A stretch of DNA of 64,000 bases from Pseudopyrenochaeta lycopersici (GCA_003313425.1 NHZP01000065.1:227259-291258); one strand, 5' to 3'. Counted from the first letter of the stretch, positions 50,881 through 62,369 are shown. Notes: generated by a model from the sequence alone, not told the origin. Numbers and translations are program-made.

Positions 50881-50934
50881 CAACTTTCTAGTGTGGCGTT
50901 CTGCCTATATATGATTCCTTTCACTAGAAAGTTG
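50881..50934 (+). repeat. Junction stem-loop J33 (long loop)
   Basis: Inner hairpin GGCGTTCTGCC as in J14; the downstream unit differs. Confidence 0.9.
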
Positions 50935-51126
50935 TCAAGTGGTCACCAGCCTCGTGCTGGTTACCCTTGCCACTTTACCTGTAAGCAGAGCCTACGACTG
51001 GAGGGAGTACCGAAGGGTTAAACTAGAATTAGTTTAGAGGCGCTGCCCCCTGTAAGCAACACGCAGCACGGACCGTGTGAGTCAGGTGACGCTGGGTTGC
51101 CACATTTTATTTCAATCAATCATTTG

Positions 51127-51222
51127 ATTGGTCTATGGACATAGATTCATGGAAGGGGCACACTCGTGCCAACTAGGGACTAGTGTGTCTTGGCAAAGAC
51201 AGCATAGACATTAACATATAAA
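51127..51222 (+). promoter_or_regulatory. C33 promoter: ATTGG box to TATAAA
   Basis: ATTGG at 51127-51131; TATAAA at 51217-51222. Confidence 0.65.
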
Positions 51223-51293
51223 CAGCATTTCTGCACGGAGTGTGAATGTTCAGTCTCTATGAACATTTTTTTATTCTTCTCTTTTAGTAGGTG

Positions 51294-51878
51294 ATGATGG
51301 AATCATTAGCAAGGTGTCGCTGCTTTAAAGTGCAGCTGGTCTGTGGTAGCAGCATCATGAAGTCATCCTGGGTGCAGCGATTGACGATGGAGTTGCAGGC
51401 GGAGTTGGCGACGTCCTGTGCAGATGGTACTCTGCTTTTTGGTTGTTTGCAGGAAGTGTATCCCACTTCATGTCTTTTCACAGTGTGGATCGTGGCGGGT
51501 AGCCCTATAAACATGGATATCGTCCTAGATTGGCTCGGAGATGTGGAACTTCTATGCTTTGATGTAATCGATGTGGATACACCTAGCACCCAAGAGAGCG
51601 ATGGGTGTTTTTTGTCGCGGACGTGTCCTCTGCTGGAGGCTGTATGTGATTTAGGGCGGTTTCCAACGCTGGCGGACGTAGAGGGAACCTCTCATGACGT
51701 TGTTGATGAAAGTCTTGTACGGAGTAGCCAGCGCTTCTGTGATGGTCGTGGAGATCGACTTGGAGGAAGCTTTGTATGCACTGCTGGTGCTGTTCAGGGC
51801 CTGCGCAGGTTGCGTGCAGGAAAAAACAAAAAAATATCTGTACGTCCTCGCCATGTAAGAGTTGGCGGTGGCGCGTAG
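51294..51878 (+). CDS. Unknown protein (C33)
   Basis: Not recognised. 194 aa from the first of two adjacent ATGs. It is Cys-rich in the N-terminal half (CRCFKVQLVCGSS, ATSCADG, FGCLQ, TSCLF). The central segment is hydrophobic and acidic (MDIVLDWLGDVELLCFDVID). The C-terminus is Gly/Arg/Lys-rich (LRRLRAGKNKK, RPRHVRVGGG). The basic tail could bind nucleic acid or act as a nuclear signal. No paralogue in the window. The frame might be extended or trimmed by splicing near 51800, where GTTGCG and GTGCAG occur, but no frame forces it. Confidence 0.6.
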   Translation: MMESLARCRCFKVQLVCGSSIMKSSWVQRLTMELQAELATSCADGTLLFGCLQEVYPTSCLFTVWIVAGSPINMDIVLDWLGDVELLCFDVIDVDTPSTQESDGCFLSRTCPLLEAVCDLGRFPTLADVEGTSHDVVDESLVRSSQRFCDGRGDRLGGSFVCTAGAVQGLRRLRAGKNKKISVRPRHVRVGGGA

Positions 51879-52270
51879 CGTTGTTTTCCAGAGATGTTGA
51901 TGGTGTAACGTAGAGGCTAGGGAGCTGTCTCTGTCATTCAATTGTTGTAGAGTTTGCGAAACTCAATTATCGTAATGTTCTCTTACCTTTGGTCTTGTTT
52001 AGTTGTAAGGTAAGTGCATTATTGGTAAATTAGGTTAGTAGTGTGTACGCGTACTATGGAGTGTCTTGGTAATCATAGATGGGTAGATATGTTATCTGAT
52101 TTTACGTAGGTACGTCGAGGATGCGGAGTGTAGATATACAAGGGGAGTTGTAGTATGGAGATTATTGGAAAATAATAGGAAGGTATGTTATTTCATACTT
52201 GTTTTATTTTGTAAAACAAAAGTAGTATATTTATATATATATTAATTATGTTATATAGGGTTTACGTCGT
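51879..52270 (+). other. C33 3' filler
   Basis: AT-rich, about 390 bp, no gene seen. Confidence 0.5.
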
Positions 52271-52464
52271 TGTGGGGACAATGAAGAATTTGGATTACCG
52301 GAGGTCAGTCGGTAAGGGTGTGGGAGCCCTTCAGATGGAACATCGAACCTTCAAAAAAAATGGCTAAGTCCATTTTCCCTGTGGCTGACAGTCACGCAGG
52401 GTCACGTTAGCTGTGGCGCGGGGAGCGCAGACATGGGTCATGTTGGGGCACGGGCCCCCTCCGA

Positions 52465-52507
52465 CAACTTTCGAGTGCTATATATGATTCCTTTCACTAG
52501 AAAGTTG
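52465..52507 (+). repeat. Junction stem-loop J34 (short loop)
   Basis: Left arm CAACTTTCGAGTG. Confidence 0.9.
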
Positions 52508-52701
52508 TCAAGTGGTCGGGAGCCTTGTGCTCCTGGCTACGACGGCTTTACCGTTAAGCAGGGCACGCCTAGGGACTAGGCAGCGGAGCGTTAAACCACT
52601 TGGGGTTTAGGGGCGCTGCACTTAGTAAGCAAAGCAGAGCACGGACGTGGCGTGTCAGATGACGCTGCTTTGGCACGCTCTTCTTTTCAATCAGTACTGT
52701 G

Positions 52702-52798
52702 ATTGGTCTATGAACGTAGACATAGGGAGTAGGCACGCCTCTGCCTCGTAGGGACTAGCATTCCTTGGCATTGCGCAAGGTATCGAGGAATATATAAG
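52702..52798 (+). promoter_or_regulatory. C34 promoter: ATTGG box to TATATAAG
   Basis: ATTGG at 52702-52706; TATATAAG at 52791-52798. Confidence 0.7.
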
Positions 52799-52920
52799 AT
52801 GGGAGGGCCTCCCACCCACGGAGGTGAGGTTGTTAGGGATCTAAACTTCTAATTACGATTTCCGTACAGGTACTATAGTCTACAGTGCGCGGATGCGGGC
52901 CTGTGAATGCTGGTTAGTGT

Positions 52921-53379
52921 ATGGAGGGAGTACACTCTATTCGTCGTGGTAGCACGACTTCGGGTAACAATGGTTCTCTGGTAGGACGTCGTCGTTTTTC
53001 GTCATGGGTGACGAGTTCTTTGTATGGGGGCCGGCGGAGCCGTTCCAGTCAGGTTTTTGCGGAGGCAGTTTTGGAAGAAGTGGATGCTTCGTCTTTGCAT
53101 CACGCATGGGTATTGCGGGCACAGGAGGTAGCCATGGCGGTGTGCTACGTCAGACGGGCGGTGGACGTACTTCGTGACACGCCTGAGGTGCTGTTACAGC
53201 ATTTGATGGCATCTTTTGAGGTGGTCAACCACGCTATTACTCTATTGGTGGATCTCTTCCACGTAGAGGTGATCGATTTGCAGGGCGCGACAGGCGAGCA
53301 AGCTGCGGAAGCGTTGGAGGACCTCGTCGGCAACATTGTACTTTGTGTTGGGGAACCGGCGTCAAGTGATTTGGTGTAA
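52921..53379 (+). CDS. Unknown protein with basic N-terminus and helical body (C34)
   Basis: Not recognised. 152 aa. The first 45 residues are rich in Arg, Ser and Gly (SIRRGSTTSGNN, GRRRFSSW, GGRRSRSSQ), as in disordered nucleic-acid-binding arms. The remaining 105 are almost wholly predicted alpha-helix with heptad-like Leu/Val spacing (AVDVLRDTPEVLLQHLM, NHAITLLVDLF, AAEALEDLVGNIVL). This layout is seen in small DNA-binding or virion proteins, but no family match is claimed. A GTGAGG...CCGTACAG pair in the leader (52826-52869) could be an untranslated-region intron. Confidence 0.62.
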   Translation: MEGVHSIRRGSTTSGNNGSLVGRRRFSSWVTSSLYGGRRSRSSQVFAEAVLEEVDASSLHHAWVLRAQEVAMAVCYVRRAVDVLRDTPEVLLQHLMASFEVVNHAITLLVDLFHVEVIDLQGATGEQAAEALEDLVGNIVLCVGEPASSDLV

Positions 53380-53900
53380 GTGTTGTCATCTATTGGTTTC
53401 TAGGTCATGTATCTTCATGACCATGACATTCTTTCAGTAGTAGCCATGTTAACGTGAAGCGTGTTCATAGGATTATTGCAGATGGAGAGAAGATGGTGCT
53501 CCGTTGTGCTGTGTATACGGAGCCTGGTAAATTTCTCTTTGCGGAGCTTCCGGCGGATTAACCTATTAGGTGTATGTAAAACAGAGTTTTTTGTTATCGT
53601 CTGATAGATTGTAGAGGCAGTGGTCTCGGTTGTGGAGCTATTACTGTAGTTAATTGTTTGCTATAGGAAAGCTGCTGTGTTGTGAACGTAAGTTACTTGT
53701 TATTACCTTATTAATAAGGTAGAGATATGTTAGGGTAGTCTAATAATACGAATGTAGTTTTACATGTTATTTGTGGAGAGCGATGATTATTTGAAGTGTG
53801 AGGGGAGCATTATGAGTATACTTGTATGTCGATTTTTTGTATAGTAATGTTGTATGGAGAGTAACGTGTGGCAGCTCCATAGGACGAGAATTTTTTTGGA
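53380..53900 (+). other. C34 3' filler
   Basis: About 520 bp without a gene. It contains GAAGCGTGTTC and GCGGAGC fragments resembling WTKESG coding remnants near 53453-53560 (GTGAAGC..., GCGGAGCTTCCGG), so it may be gene debris used as padding. Confidence 0.4.
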
Positions 53901-54033
53901 AAATTGAAAATTATTCTTCAAAAAAAAAAAGCGTAAGTCCATTTTGTTGTGGCTGGGGGCACACTAAGTCACGTTAGATGCTGTGGCTCGGGAGAGTCAC
54001 TTGTGGCGCAGATGGTGCGCACAGGCCAGGCCT

Positions 54034-54087
54034 CAACTTTCTAGTGTGGCGTTTTGCCTATATATGATTCCTTTCACTAGAAAGTTG
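54034..54087 (+). repeat. Junction stem-loop J35 (long loop)
   Basis: CAACTTTCTAGTG / CACTAGAAAGTTG; inner hairpin GGCGTTTTGCC. Confidence 0.9.
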
Positions 54088-54279
54088 TCAAGTGGTCGAG
54101 AGCCTTGCGCTCGGGACCACGACGGCTTTACATCTAAGCAGGGCCCGCGAGTGGAACGAGTAGCGGAGGGTTAGGCTTTTTAAAGACTAGGGGTGCTGCC
54201 CCCTGTAAGCAAAGCAGAGCACGGACGTGGCGTGTCAGATGACGCTGCTTTGCCCACTCTTTTTCGGAATTTTATTCTG

Positions 54280-54375
54280 ATTGGTCTATGAATGTAGACA
54301 ACATGGAATGGGCTTGTCCTTACTCACTAGGGACTAGGTGGTCTTGGCAAGACAGTATGGGCATGCCTATATATC
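54280..54375 (+). promoter_or_regulatory. C35 promoter: ATTGG box to TATATATC
   Basis: ATTGG at 54280-54284; TATATATC at 54368-54375. Confidence 0.6.
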
Positions 54376-54507
54376 AGAGGGGAAGGCCCTCCCTCTCATG
54401 GATATGGTTTTTTAGGACGTTTTCTTAAGGTGGACGCCGTTAGAGGTACTCTAGCTTCAGCGAGGATCGTTGATTGTTTGCTTTGCCTTCTCCATAGGAA
54501 GGGCACT

Positions 54508-55274
54508 ATGGCGGGTCCCATTGCTGCTACGTCTCACAAGGTGAGGTACGGGTACGCACAGTACGGAGTATTTGATATTCCAGGTGAGGCTGGATTTCGA
54601 GGGCTTGCTGAAAAGCATATAAATGGGAATTGTTACCAATGGTTTGGGTCATGTGACACTATGGATCGTGGTGAGCGATGCTTGCTGGTAAGGTTTGCGG
54701 AAGCGCTTTCCCAGGATGATGCCGCGCAGGTGATGGGCCTTGGACTTCCTGCAGACTATGTGTGGTTAATGGAGTTTCCACCTAGAATTCTGTTCCCTGC
54801 CGAATGGGTTCTTCAGCGGCAGGCGAGAGTCGTTCGAGGATCTCTGAACAGGGCGGATGCTATGTTTGGCGCACCGTTTACTCTACAGGCTAAGCCGAGT
54901 TTTGATATAGAAACGGTTATCGAGTACGAAGAGTATGATTATAATACTATTGTATTGTGCATGGCTATGCTAATGTTGTTGTCTATAGGAATGGGAGTAT
55001 CCGTACTGTAGTTCGGCAGGTTACAGTAAATTGTTCTGCTGTGATGTGGAGCAAGTTGGCGAAGTTCCATCTACACGCTATTAAGTTAGAGGATGGACAT
55101 TACGTGTTATTTTTTGTAGGAGATGAAGGGCGGGAGCTATTGAAAGTTTTTTGGAAGTTGTGGGATGATGTGTGTGCATCACCGTTACTTTTAGGTAAGG
55201 TGTGTTATCCGTCTTTGCCCTTGGACGTGGGTTTGCGTGGAGTGGAACGTAAGTTTGTTAGTTTACAACTCTAG
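54508..55274 (+). CDS. Unknown protein with optional membrane tail (C35), two exons
   Basis: Not recognised. Predicted as join(54508..54932,54989..55274), 236 aa, with a 56-nt phase-2 intron: GTATGA donor, a CTAAT branch-like site and TTGTCTATAG acceptor. GTACGA at 54924 is an alternative donor in the same phase. Exon 2 encodes a charged segment (LAKFHLHAIKLEDGHYVLFF, LLKVFWKLWDDV) that looks genuinely coding. If the intron is retained the protein ends after 168 aa with a hydrophobic stretch (TIVLCMAMLMLLSIGMGVSV), a possible C-terminal anchor. No ATG precedes 54508 in frame. Confidence 0.62.
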
Positions 55275-55490
55275 GTATGATGTATGCATGTTGGATTACT
55301 ATGTTATGGAATTCTTTTATGAACACTTTTTTTTTAATAGAGTAGGTTATACGCTAGCCCTTACAGAGTTCTGTATTGTTTATTAGAACGTCTCTTTGCT
55401 GCTGTAGAATTTTTGTATTCTTGCACTTTGTCGTTAGAGTGCGGAGCGACTGCCATTGTATACTGAGATATTTCTTAGAGCATAAAGAAT
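55275..55490 (+). other. C35 3' filler
   Basis: T-rich, no gene seen. Confidence 0.45.
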
Positions 55491-55619
55491 TTGTGGTGCG
55501 GATGCTGGTTAGTAAGGGTGTGGATGCCCTTCGCTCAGGAAAAAAAAATGCGTAAGTCCATTTTCCCTGTGGCTGGAGGTCACGTGTGGGGGATGAAAAA
55601 AAAATTTTCAGCCACGACT

Positions 55620-55673
55620 CAACTTTCTAGTGTGGCGTTCCGCCTATATATGATTCCTTTCACTAGAAAGTTG
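55620..55673 (+). repeat. Junction stem-loop J36 (long loop)
   Basis: Inner hairpin GGCGTTCCGCC; preceded by a GAAAAAAAAATTTTC hairpin. Confidence 0.9.
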
Positions 55674-55865
55674 TCAAGTGGTCACCAGCCTTGCGCTGGT
55701 TACCCTGGACACTTTACCTGTAAGCTCTGGCCGTGACTGGAGGGAACAGCGAAGCGGTAAACTAGAATTAGTTTAGGGCAAGAGACCCCGGTAAGTAACA
55801 CGAAGCACGGACTGTGCAGGTCATCTGATCTCAGGTTACCCACATTTTATTCAATCGATGCTTTG

Positions 55866-55962
55866 ATTGGTCTATGAATGTAGACAACATGGAAGGGGCA
55901 CTCTGTTGCTCCCTAGGGACTAGTGTGTCTTGGCAAGGACAGCATGGACATCAAAATATAAG
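55866..55962 (+). promoter_or_regulatory. C36 promoter: ATTGG box to TATAAG
   Basis: ATTGG at 55866-55870; TATAAG at 55957-55962. Confidence 0.65.
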
Positions 55963-56147
55963 AGGGGGAGGCCTTCCCCCGCTCACGGAGTGTTCTCTAC
56001 TATGTAGTAACAACGGTACATTACGATTGTATCGCTTGTGTTAGTTTATGGTGTATGCCATTAGGGTTTGGGAACTGGTTTCGTCCCTAAAAACGAAACA
56101 ATAGATCATTGAATAGCAGGGAGCTGCGTTCCTTTGGTTAAACAGGT

Positions 56148-56971
56148 ATGTCCTTTTCAAGGCAGCTTGGAGAGCTGGTTGCCCTGTGTGAGCAGATCGG
56201 CTGTTCTGTTCTGGAGGCGGACAGGGCGTTACTGTCGTGGCTTCGGCATTATGTGTGTGGCTCGATAGGCCACGTTGCCGCTGTGGAGACTGCTGACTTG
56301 CGGTTTTTATGGGAGCATGTGCATGGTGTGCGCTCTCCATTTCCTTCTTGTAGGGAGGGACTCTGGCTAATACCCTTGTAGTGCTGGTGGAGCAGCACAT
56401 TTCAGTCACGTGTGTCTTGCTGGATGGCAAAGTATCCTGGAGGCTTACAGAGGAGACCGGACGGGTTCCTTACATCTCCAGTGGTGTTGGAGTTGAACAC
56501 CCTCGTCACCCTCGTGTTATGGTACGGACTGCGTATGCTGTCGTGAAGCTTAGTACACGTTTCTGGGCGGAGACTGTGCAATGGAGTGAAGTGCTTGTTA
56601 GCGAACTTAGTGGTCATTCGCTTTGGGTGATTGAGCATCGGGTTGTCCCCATGCTTGTTGGACTTTTTGGAGAGCAGGCGTGCGGTGTAGAGGCACCGCT
56701 TGGGAGATATGCAGTGACGCTGTGGGTGCGTCTTGCACAGAATGTTTTTGCGTTGCTGGAGGCTGGTGCCTTTTCCAGTGGTTGTTTGTGTAGTTGTACG
56801 ATTTGTGGAGTATGCGATAGTTGCATAACGAATTGCAACCAGGCAGGGCTGTTTGTAGAGCAGTGGAGGTTTTGTGGATTGTTTCCTCTCGGCGAAGGAC
56901 ACTGGTGGAGCGGCGTTACGGATGCTGTGGGAGATATTCGCAATAGCATCAACTGGTTGTCGTTAAGTTGA
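56148..56971 (+). CDS. Diverged WTKESG-family protein (C36)
   Basis: Predicted as join(56148..56325,56382..56971), 255 aa, with a 56-nt phase-1 intron GTGTGC...TTGTAG. Exon 1 is unlike the norm: a helical, Cys-containing segment (LGELVALCEQIG, ADRALLSWLRHYV) ending LWEHVH. Exon 2 has VLVEQHISVTCVL, then WRLTEETGRVPY where sisters have WWLTKESG. It continues with VVKLS, VIEHRVVPMLVGLF, SSGCLCSCTICGVCDSC, FCGLFPLGEGHWWSGVTDAVG and WLS. An upstream start hairpin (CGATTGTATCG near 56024) is retained away from the ATG. Unit C38 is an exact copy by eye. Confidence 0.78.
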
Positions 56972-57216
56972 CTGACAGCTGTTATTATGGGGCAGCAGTA
57001 CTAATTTTGTAAGAGTGGGAACATTGGAACAATGAGAAGTTATTATTGCGCAGCTTCATTGTTAAGGGTGGGAGCCCTTCAGATGGAACGTCGAACCTTC
57101 AAAAAAAAATGCGTAAGTCCATTTTCCGTGTGGCTGACGGTCATGCAGAGTCACGCTGGGTTGCTGTGGCGCGTTTTGCGCACAGACGGGTTGTGATGGG
57201 CACGGGCCCATTCCGT

Positions 57217-57258
57217 CAACTTTCGAGTGTATATATGATTCCTTTCACTAGAAAGTTG
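57217..57258 (+). repeat. Junction stem-loop J37 (short loop)
   Basis: Left arm CAACTTTCGAGTG. Confidence 0.9.
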
Positions 57259-57466
57259 TCAAGTGGTCACCAGCCTCGTGCTGGTTACCCTTGCCACTTT
57301 ACCGTTAAGCAGGGCCTGCTATTGGAGATAGCACCGGAGGGTTAGGCTTTTTAAAGCCTAGAGGCGCTGCCCCCTGTAAGCGCTAGCCTTTTTGTCACGT
57401 GGAGGCGGGAACACATGGAGTGGGCGGTTCATCGCTTGTTATGGAATGATCTTCTCTTGGCGTAGT

Positions 57467-57499
57467 CCAATTGCTGGATAGACGCTTTTCAATATAAAA
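57467..57499 (+). promoter_or_regulatory. C37 promoter (copy of C2)
   Basis: CCAAT at 57467-57471; TATAAAA at 57493-57499. Confidence 0.6.
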
Positions 57500-57642
57500 G
57501 TGGTTTGCGCCACTGTGCAATCACGCAAGGAGTGCGTTAAGGTATGTCCTTTTTTTCTTCGGGAGCGAAGGGTATGGAGTTAATATGATGAAGCTTAGAT
57601 AAGCGTCATACGACAGTACATGTTGTACATAGCTTAGGTGCG

Positions 57643-58388
57643 ATGGATCGCTCTACGGAGTGTTGTGGCAGCGGGAGCGTGGCATCTATTACTTCAGGTG
57701 TGCCGGTAGGGCCGCTTTCCACAGTGGATACGCTGAAGTTGTTAGAGGTGTATCTCAACGGTTTGTATCGTAGTGCGCCGGCTGGCCAGTCGCTAATGGA
57801 GTCACAGACTTTGTGGTACGGTCTGTGTCTGTGACCTGCGTAGCTCGTGCAGAGTCTGTACAGTGGTGGCTCAACAAGGAGAGCGGGCAGCTGCCCCAGC
57901 GTTGTCGGGAGACAGAATGTTCGAGTTGTGTATGGGATGAAGCTCGACAGCCTTATCCAACAGCGTATCTTGCTGTTGTTTTTGTCATTGACAGCCAACA
58001 ACCGGAGGTTTGTCTTGCGGAGCTTTCTACGTATAGCGTGTGTAATCTACTTGGGCGAGTATTGCCCCAATGGGATGTTGTGGCTTCGTCAGCGGACGCG
58101 GCGCAGCTTATGTCGTCGTTCTTGTCAAGAGGTGGATACGGGGTGTCTACAGAGTGTGACTGTAGTCCATTAGCCGCTGTTTGTCAGGCTTGCCGAAGTA
58201 ACGTAGGAAGCGGAGCGATGTGGGTGTGGCGGAATGGATTTACAGGTGTATATCCGTGTCCAGAGCGGAGGTGGTTTACTGGGGTTACAGATGCGCTCGA
58301 TATCCCGAAGGTGAGAGATATTACTAAGTTCCCGTGGCTTAGTTGTTGTTTTACTACATCTACAGGGTCTGTGTATGGAGTACCATAG
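57643..58388 (+). CDS. Divergent WTKESG-family protein, copy of C2 (C37)
   Basis: Predicted as join(57643..57760,57808..58388), 232 aa; by eye identical to C2 at an offset of 55,197 bp. The two copies lie at opposite ends of the window. It sits between identical units C36 and C38 in an X-Y-X order. Confidence 0.6.
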
Positions 58389-58774
58389 GAGTTTAGGGTG
58401 TTCACTATGTTGTGTAGGTTTACACTATGACAGTGTCGACATGAGTATGGGCGGCATGCAATTTACTATTGTGTTAATTTTGTACGTATGTAGAATGTCT
58501 TCCTATGTAATATCAGAGTGTAGTATTAATGATACTTATTTTAAGTGTTTGTGATGCAGAGCAGTCTGCGTATTTTACAAGTAATCGGAAAGCTCGTTTT
58601 TTTCAGCTGTTGTCTGTATGTTATGGTCGTGGTAACTATGGAATGTTTTTGTTGGATGGACGATGTTTTGAAAAATCAATCGTCGAAAATTGGCTAAGTC
58701 CATTTTGTTGTGGCTGGAGGGCCATGTTGGGTCACCTGGGGGTGTGGCGCAGATTGTGCGCACGGGGCAGAAAT

Positions 58775-58827
58775 CAACTTTTCTAGTGTGGCGCAGCCTA
58801 TATATGATTCCTTTCACTAGAAAGTTG
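58775..58827 (+). repeat. Junction stem-loop J38 (long loop)
   Basis: Left side as J3; right side begins the C36 copy. Confidence 0.9.
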
Positions 58828-59019
58828 TCAAGTGGTCACCAGCCTTGCGCTGGTTACCCTGGACACTTTACCTGTAAGCTCTGGCCGTGACTGGAGGGAA
58901 CAGCGAAGCGGTAAACTAGAATTAGTTTAGGGCAAGAGACCCCGGTAAGTAACACGAAGCACGGACTGTGCAGGTCATCTGATCTCAGGTTACCCACATT
59001 TTATTCAATCGATGCTTTG

Positions 59020-59116
59020 ATTGGTCTATGAATGTAGACAACATGGAAGGGGCACTCTGTTGCTCCCTAGGGACTAGTGTGTCTTGGCAAGGACAGCATG
59101 GACATCAAAATATAAG
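59020..59116 (+). promoter_or_regulatory. C38 promoter (copy of C36)
   Basis: ATTGG at 59020-59024; TATAAG at 59111-59116. Confidence 0.65.
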
Positions 59117-59301
59117 AGGGGGAGGCCTTCCCCCGCTCACGGAGTGTTCTCTACTATGTAGTAACAACGGTACATTACGATTGTATCGCTTGTGTTAGTT
59201 TATGGTGTATGCCATTAGGGTTTGGGAACTGGTTTCGTCCCTAAAAACGAAACAATAGATCATTGAATAGCAGGGAGCTGCGTTCCTTTGGTTAAACAGG
59301 T

Positions 59302-60125
59302 ATGTCCTTTTCAAGGCAGCTTGGAGAGCTGGTTGCCCTGTGTGAGCAGATCGGCTGTTCTGTTCTGGAGGCGGACAGGGCGTTACTGTCGTGGCTTCGG
59401 CATTATGTGTGTGGCTCGATAGGCCACGTTGCCGCTGTGGAGACTGCTGACTTGCGGTTTTTATGGGAGCATGTGCATGGTGTGCGCTCTCCATTTCCTT
59501 CTTGTAGGGAGGGACTCTGGCTAATACCCTTGTAGTGCTGGTGGAGCAGCACATTTCAGTCACGTGTGTCTTGCTGGATGGCAAAGTATCCTGGAGGCTT
59601 ACAGAGGAGACCGGACGGGTTCCTTACATCTCCAGTGGTGTTGGAGTTGAACACCCTCGTCACCCTCGTGTTATGGTACGGACTGCGTATGCTGTCGTGA
59701 AGCTTAGTACACGTTTCTGGGCGGAGACTGTGCAATGGAGTGAAGTGCTTGTTAGCGAACTTAGTGGTCATTCGCTTTGGGTGATTGAGCATCGGGTTGT
59801 CCCCATGCTTGTTGGACTTTTTGGAGAGCAGGCGTGCGGTGTAGAGGCACCGCTTGGGAGATATGCAGTGACGCTGTGGGTGCGTCTTGCACAGAATGTT
59901 TTTGCGTTGCTGGAGGCTGGTGCCTTTTCCAGTGGTTGTTTGTGTAGTTGTACGATTTGTGGAGTATGCGATAGTTGCATAACGAATTGCAACCAGGCAG
60001 GGCTGTTTGTAGAGCAGTGGAGGTTTTGTGGATTGTTTCCTCTCGGCGAAGGACACTGGTGGAGCGGCGTTACGGATGCTGTGGGAGATATTCGCAATAG
60101 CATCAACTGGTTGTCGTTAAGTTGA
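59302..60125 (+). CDS. Diverged WTKESG-family protein, copy of C36 (C38)
   Basis: Predicted as join(59302..59479,59536..60125), 255 aa; by eye identical to C36 at an offset of 3,154 bp. Confidence 0.78.
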
Positions 60126-60370
60126 CTGACAGCTGTTATTATGGGGCAGCAGTACTAATTTTGTAAGAGTGGGAACATTGGAACAATGAGAAGTTATTAT
60201 TGCGCAGCTTCATTGTTAAGGGTGGGAGCCCTTCAGATGGAACGTCGAACCTTCAAAAAAAAATGCGTAAGTCCATTTTCCGTGTGGCTGACGGTCATGC
60301 AGAGTCACGCTGGGTTGCTGTGGCGCGTTTTGCGCACAGACGGGTTGTGATGGGCACGGGCCCATTCCGT

Positions 60371-60412
60371 CAACTTTCGAGTGTATATATGATTCCTTTC
60401 ACTAGAAAGTTG
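60371..60412 (+). repeat. Junction stem-loop J39 (short loop)
   Basis: Left side as J37; right side begins a C22 copy. Confidence 0.9.
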
Positions 60413-60624
60413 TCAAGTGGTCGAGAGCCTTGCGCTCGGGACCACGACGGCTTTACCCTAAGCAGGGCCCGCGAGTGGAACGAGTACCGAAGGGTTAGAC
60501 TACTTGTAGGCTAGAGGCGCTGCCCCCTGTAAGCAACACGCAGCACGGACCGTGTGAGTCAGATGACGCTGGGTTGCACGTGGGAGACACCCTTGGCCCC
60601 ACACTCTATCAGAGTTCTTATCTG

Positions 60625-60720
60625 ATTGGTCTATGAACGTAGACGCAGGGACGGGGCACCACATTGCCTGCTAGGGACTAGGTGCTCTTGGCAGAGACAG
60701 CATGGACATCGACATATAAG
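60625..60720 (+). promoter_or_regulatory. C39 promoter (copy of C22)
   Basis: ATTGG at 60625-60629; TATAAG at 60715-60720. Confidence 0.7.
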
Positions 60721-60807
60721 AGGGGAAGGCTCTCTCCCCGCTCACGGAGTGTTCTCTATTATGTGTAGTTTCGTCTCTTTTCTCTTTTGAACGCGTTGTT
60801 CAGGGCG

Positions 60808-61631
60808 ATGGAGTTGCATCCCGGAGAGTTTTATATCGTTAGGAGGCCTGTGGACCGGCCAAGTGTAGCGGAGTATACGTCTTTTGTTATGGACGCCCTC
60901 GAAGAGGGTTGCAAGGGGGACCCGTTTGCAGGGACTGAAGACGAGTTAGGGATTATTGAAGAATACTCTCACAGTGGGTACCCTGTTGTGTTTCTCCGTG
61001 GAGTTGGTTGAAACTCAGAGTAACTGATGTTGATGTAGTGTTGGTAGAACACGATATTTCTCTTACGTGTCACGTGCAGGCGAACGGGGAACGGGTCTGG
61101 TGGTTCACCAAGGAGAGCGGGCAGCCTCCCATGTCTTGTGGTAGGCTTAAAGACTGTAGCTGCTTAGATCGCTATGAGGGTTCTGGCGATTTGGATGGTG
61201 CGTCTCGGGCGCGTCTCGTCTGGAAGGTCGATGTTGTGGGAGAATACGATCAACTGCGGAGCTTCGTTGCGTTTGCGGAGCTGTCTGTCGATATGCTCAA
61301 TGTGTTTGTGCGGCAGGTACTGCCACTCGTTACTATGATTGCAGCTGATGCTGCTAGGGCGGATGAAGTGGAGGCGGTGTTCCGCGCTGTAGAGAATGGG
61401 CATTTCTCTAGTGGTGCCCTTTGTGGATGCACAGTTGGAAAGTGTTGCACTTCGTGTCTGTTGCTAGGTCGGTGGCAGCGTGGGTTTGCACGTCTTGATG
61501 TATTTGGCGGTGCATTTCCGCTCCCATCGCATAGATGGTTTAATGGATTTAGCGATGCTGTTGGGTTGGTGTTTCCATCGCGGGTAGATTGGTTATCGTG
61601 CAGGTATGTCCATGGTGCGTTATGGTGTTAA
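60808..61631 (+). CDS. WTKESG-family protein, copy of C22 (C39)
   Basis: Predicted as join(60808..60973,61039..61631), 252 aa; by eye identical to C22 at an offset of 26,824 bp. Confidence 0.85.
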
Positions 61632-61921
61632 TGTATGATGCGACACCTTCAGCGTATAGCTGTGATGGTGAAGTGCGGGCTGTTTTTGACGTAGACAAGG
61701 CAAGTATTTTGGTAGTCTTATATTTCTTTGGTAATATATGTACTGCGGCGACATTGGTACGTTATGCGGTTCATAAAATTTTCGAATAAATTTGGCTAAG
61801 TCCGACACAGTGTGGCGCAAAAAAAAGTTGTCAATTGCCCTGTGCGCGATTTAGCGTCGTTTTGGGGTACATGGTGCTCACCCAGAAGTGGGTGGGCGGG
61901 AGGTCACACTCCAGCCACAGT

Positions 61922-61974
61922 CAACATTTCTAGTGAGGCGCAGCCTATATATGATTCCTTTCACTAGAAAGTTG
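61922..61974 (+). repeat. Junction stem-loop J40 (long loop)
   Basis: Left arm CAACATTTCTAGTG as in J23. It separates two identical units. Confidence 0.88.
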
Positions 61975-62186
61975 TCAAGTGGTCGAGAGCCTTGCGCTCG
62001 GGACCACGACGGCTTTACCCTAAGCAGGGCCCGCGAGTGGAACGAGTACCGAAGGGTTAGACTACTTGTAGGCTAGAGGCGCTGCCCCCTGTAAGCAACA
62101 CGCAGCACGGACCGTGTGAGTCAGATGACGCTGGGTTGCACGTGGGAGACACCCTTGGCCCCACACTCTATCAGAGTTCTTATCTG

Positions 62187-62282
62187 ATTGGTCTATGAAC
62201 GTAGACGCAGGGACGGGGCACCACATTGCCTGCTAGGGACTAGGTGCTCTTGGCAGAGACAGCATGGACATCGACATATAAG
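62187..62282 (+). promoter_or_regulatory. C40 promoter (copy of C22)
   Basis: ATTGG at 62187-62191; TATAAG at 62277-62282. Confidence 0.7.
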
Positions 62283-62369
62283 AGGGGAAGGCTCTCTCCC
62301 CGCTCACGGAGTGTTCTCTATTATGTGTAGTTTCGTCTCTTTTCTCTTTTGAACGCGTTGTTCAGGGCG

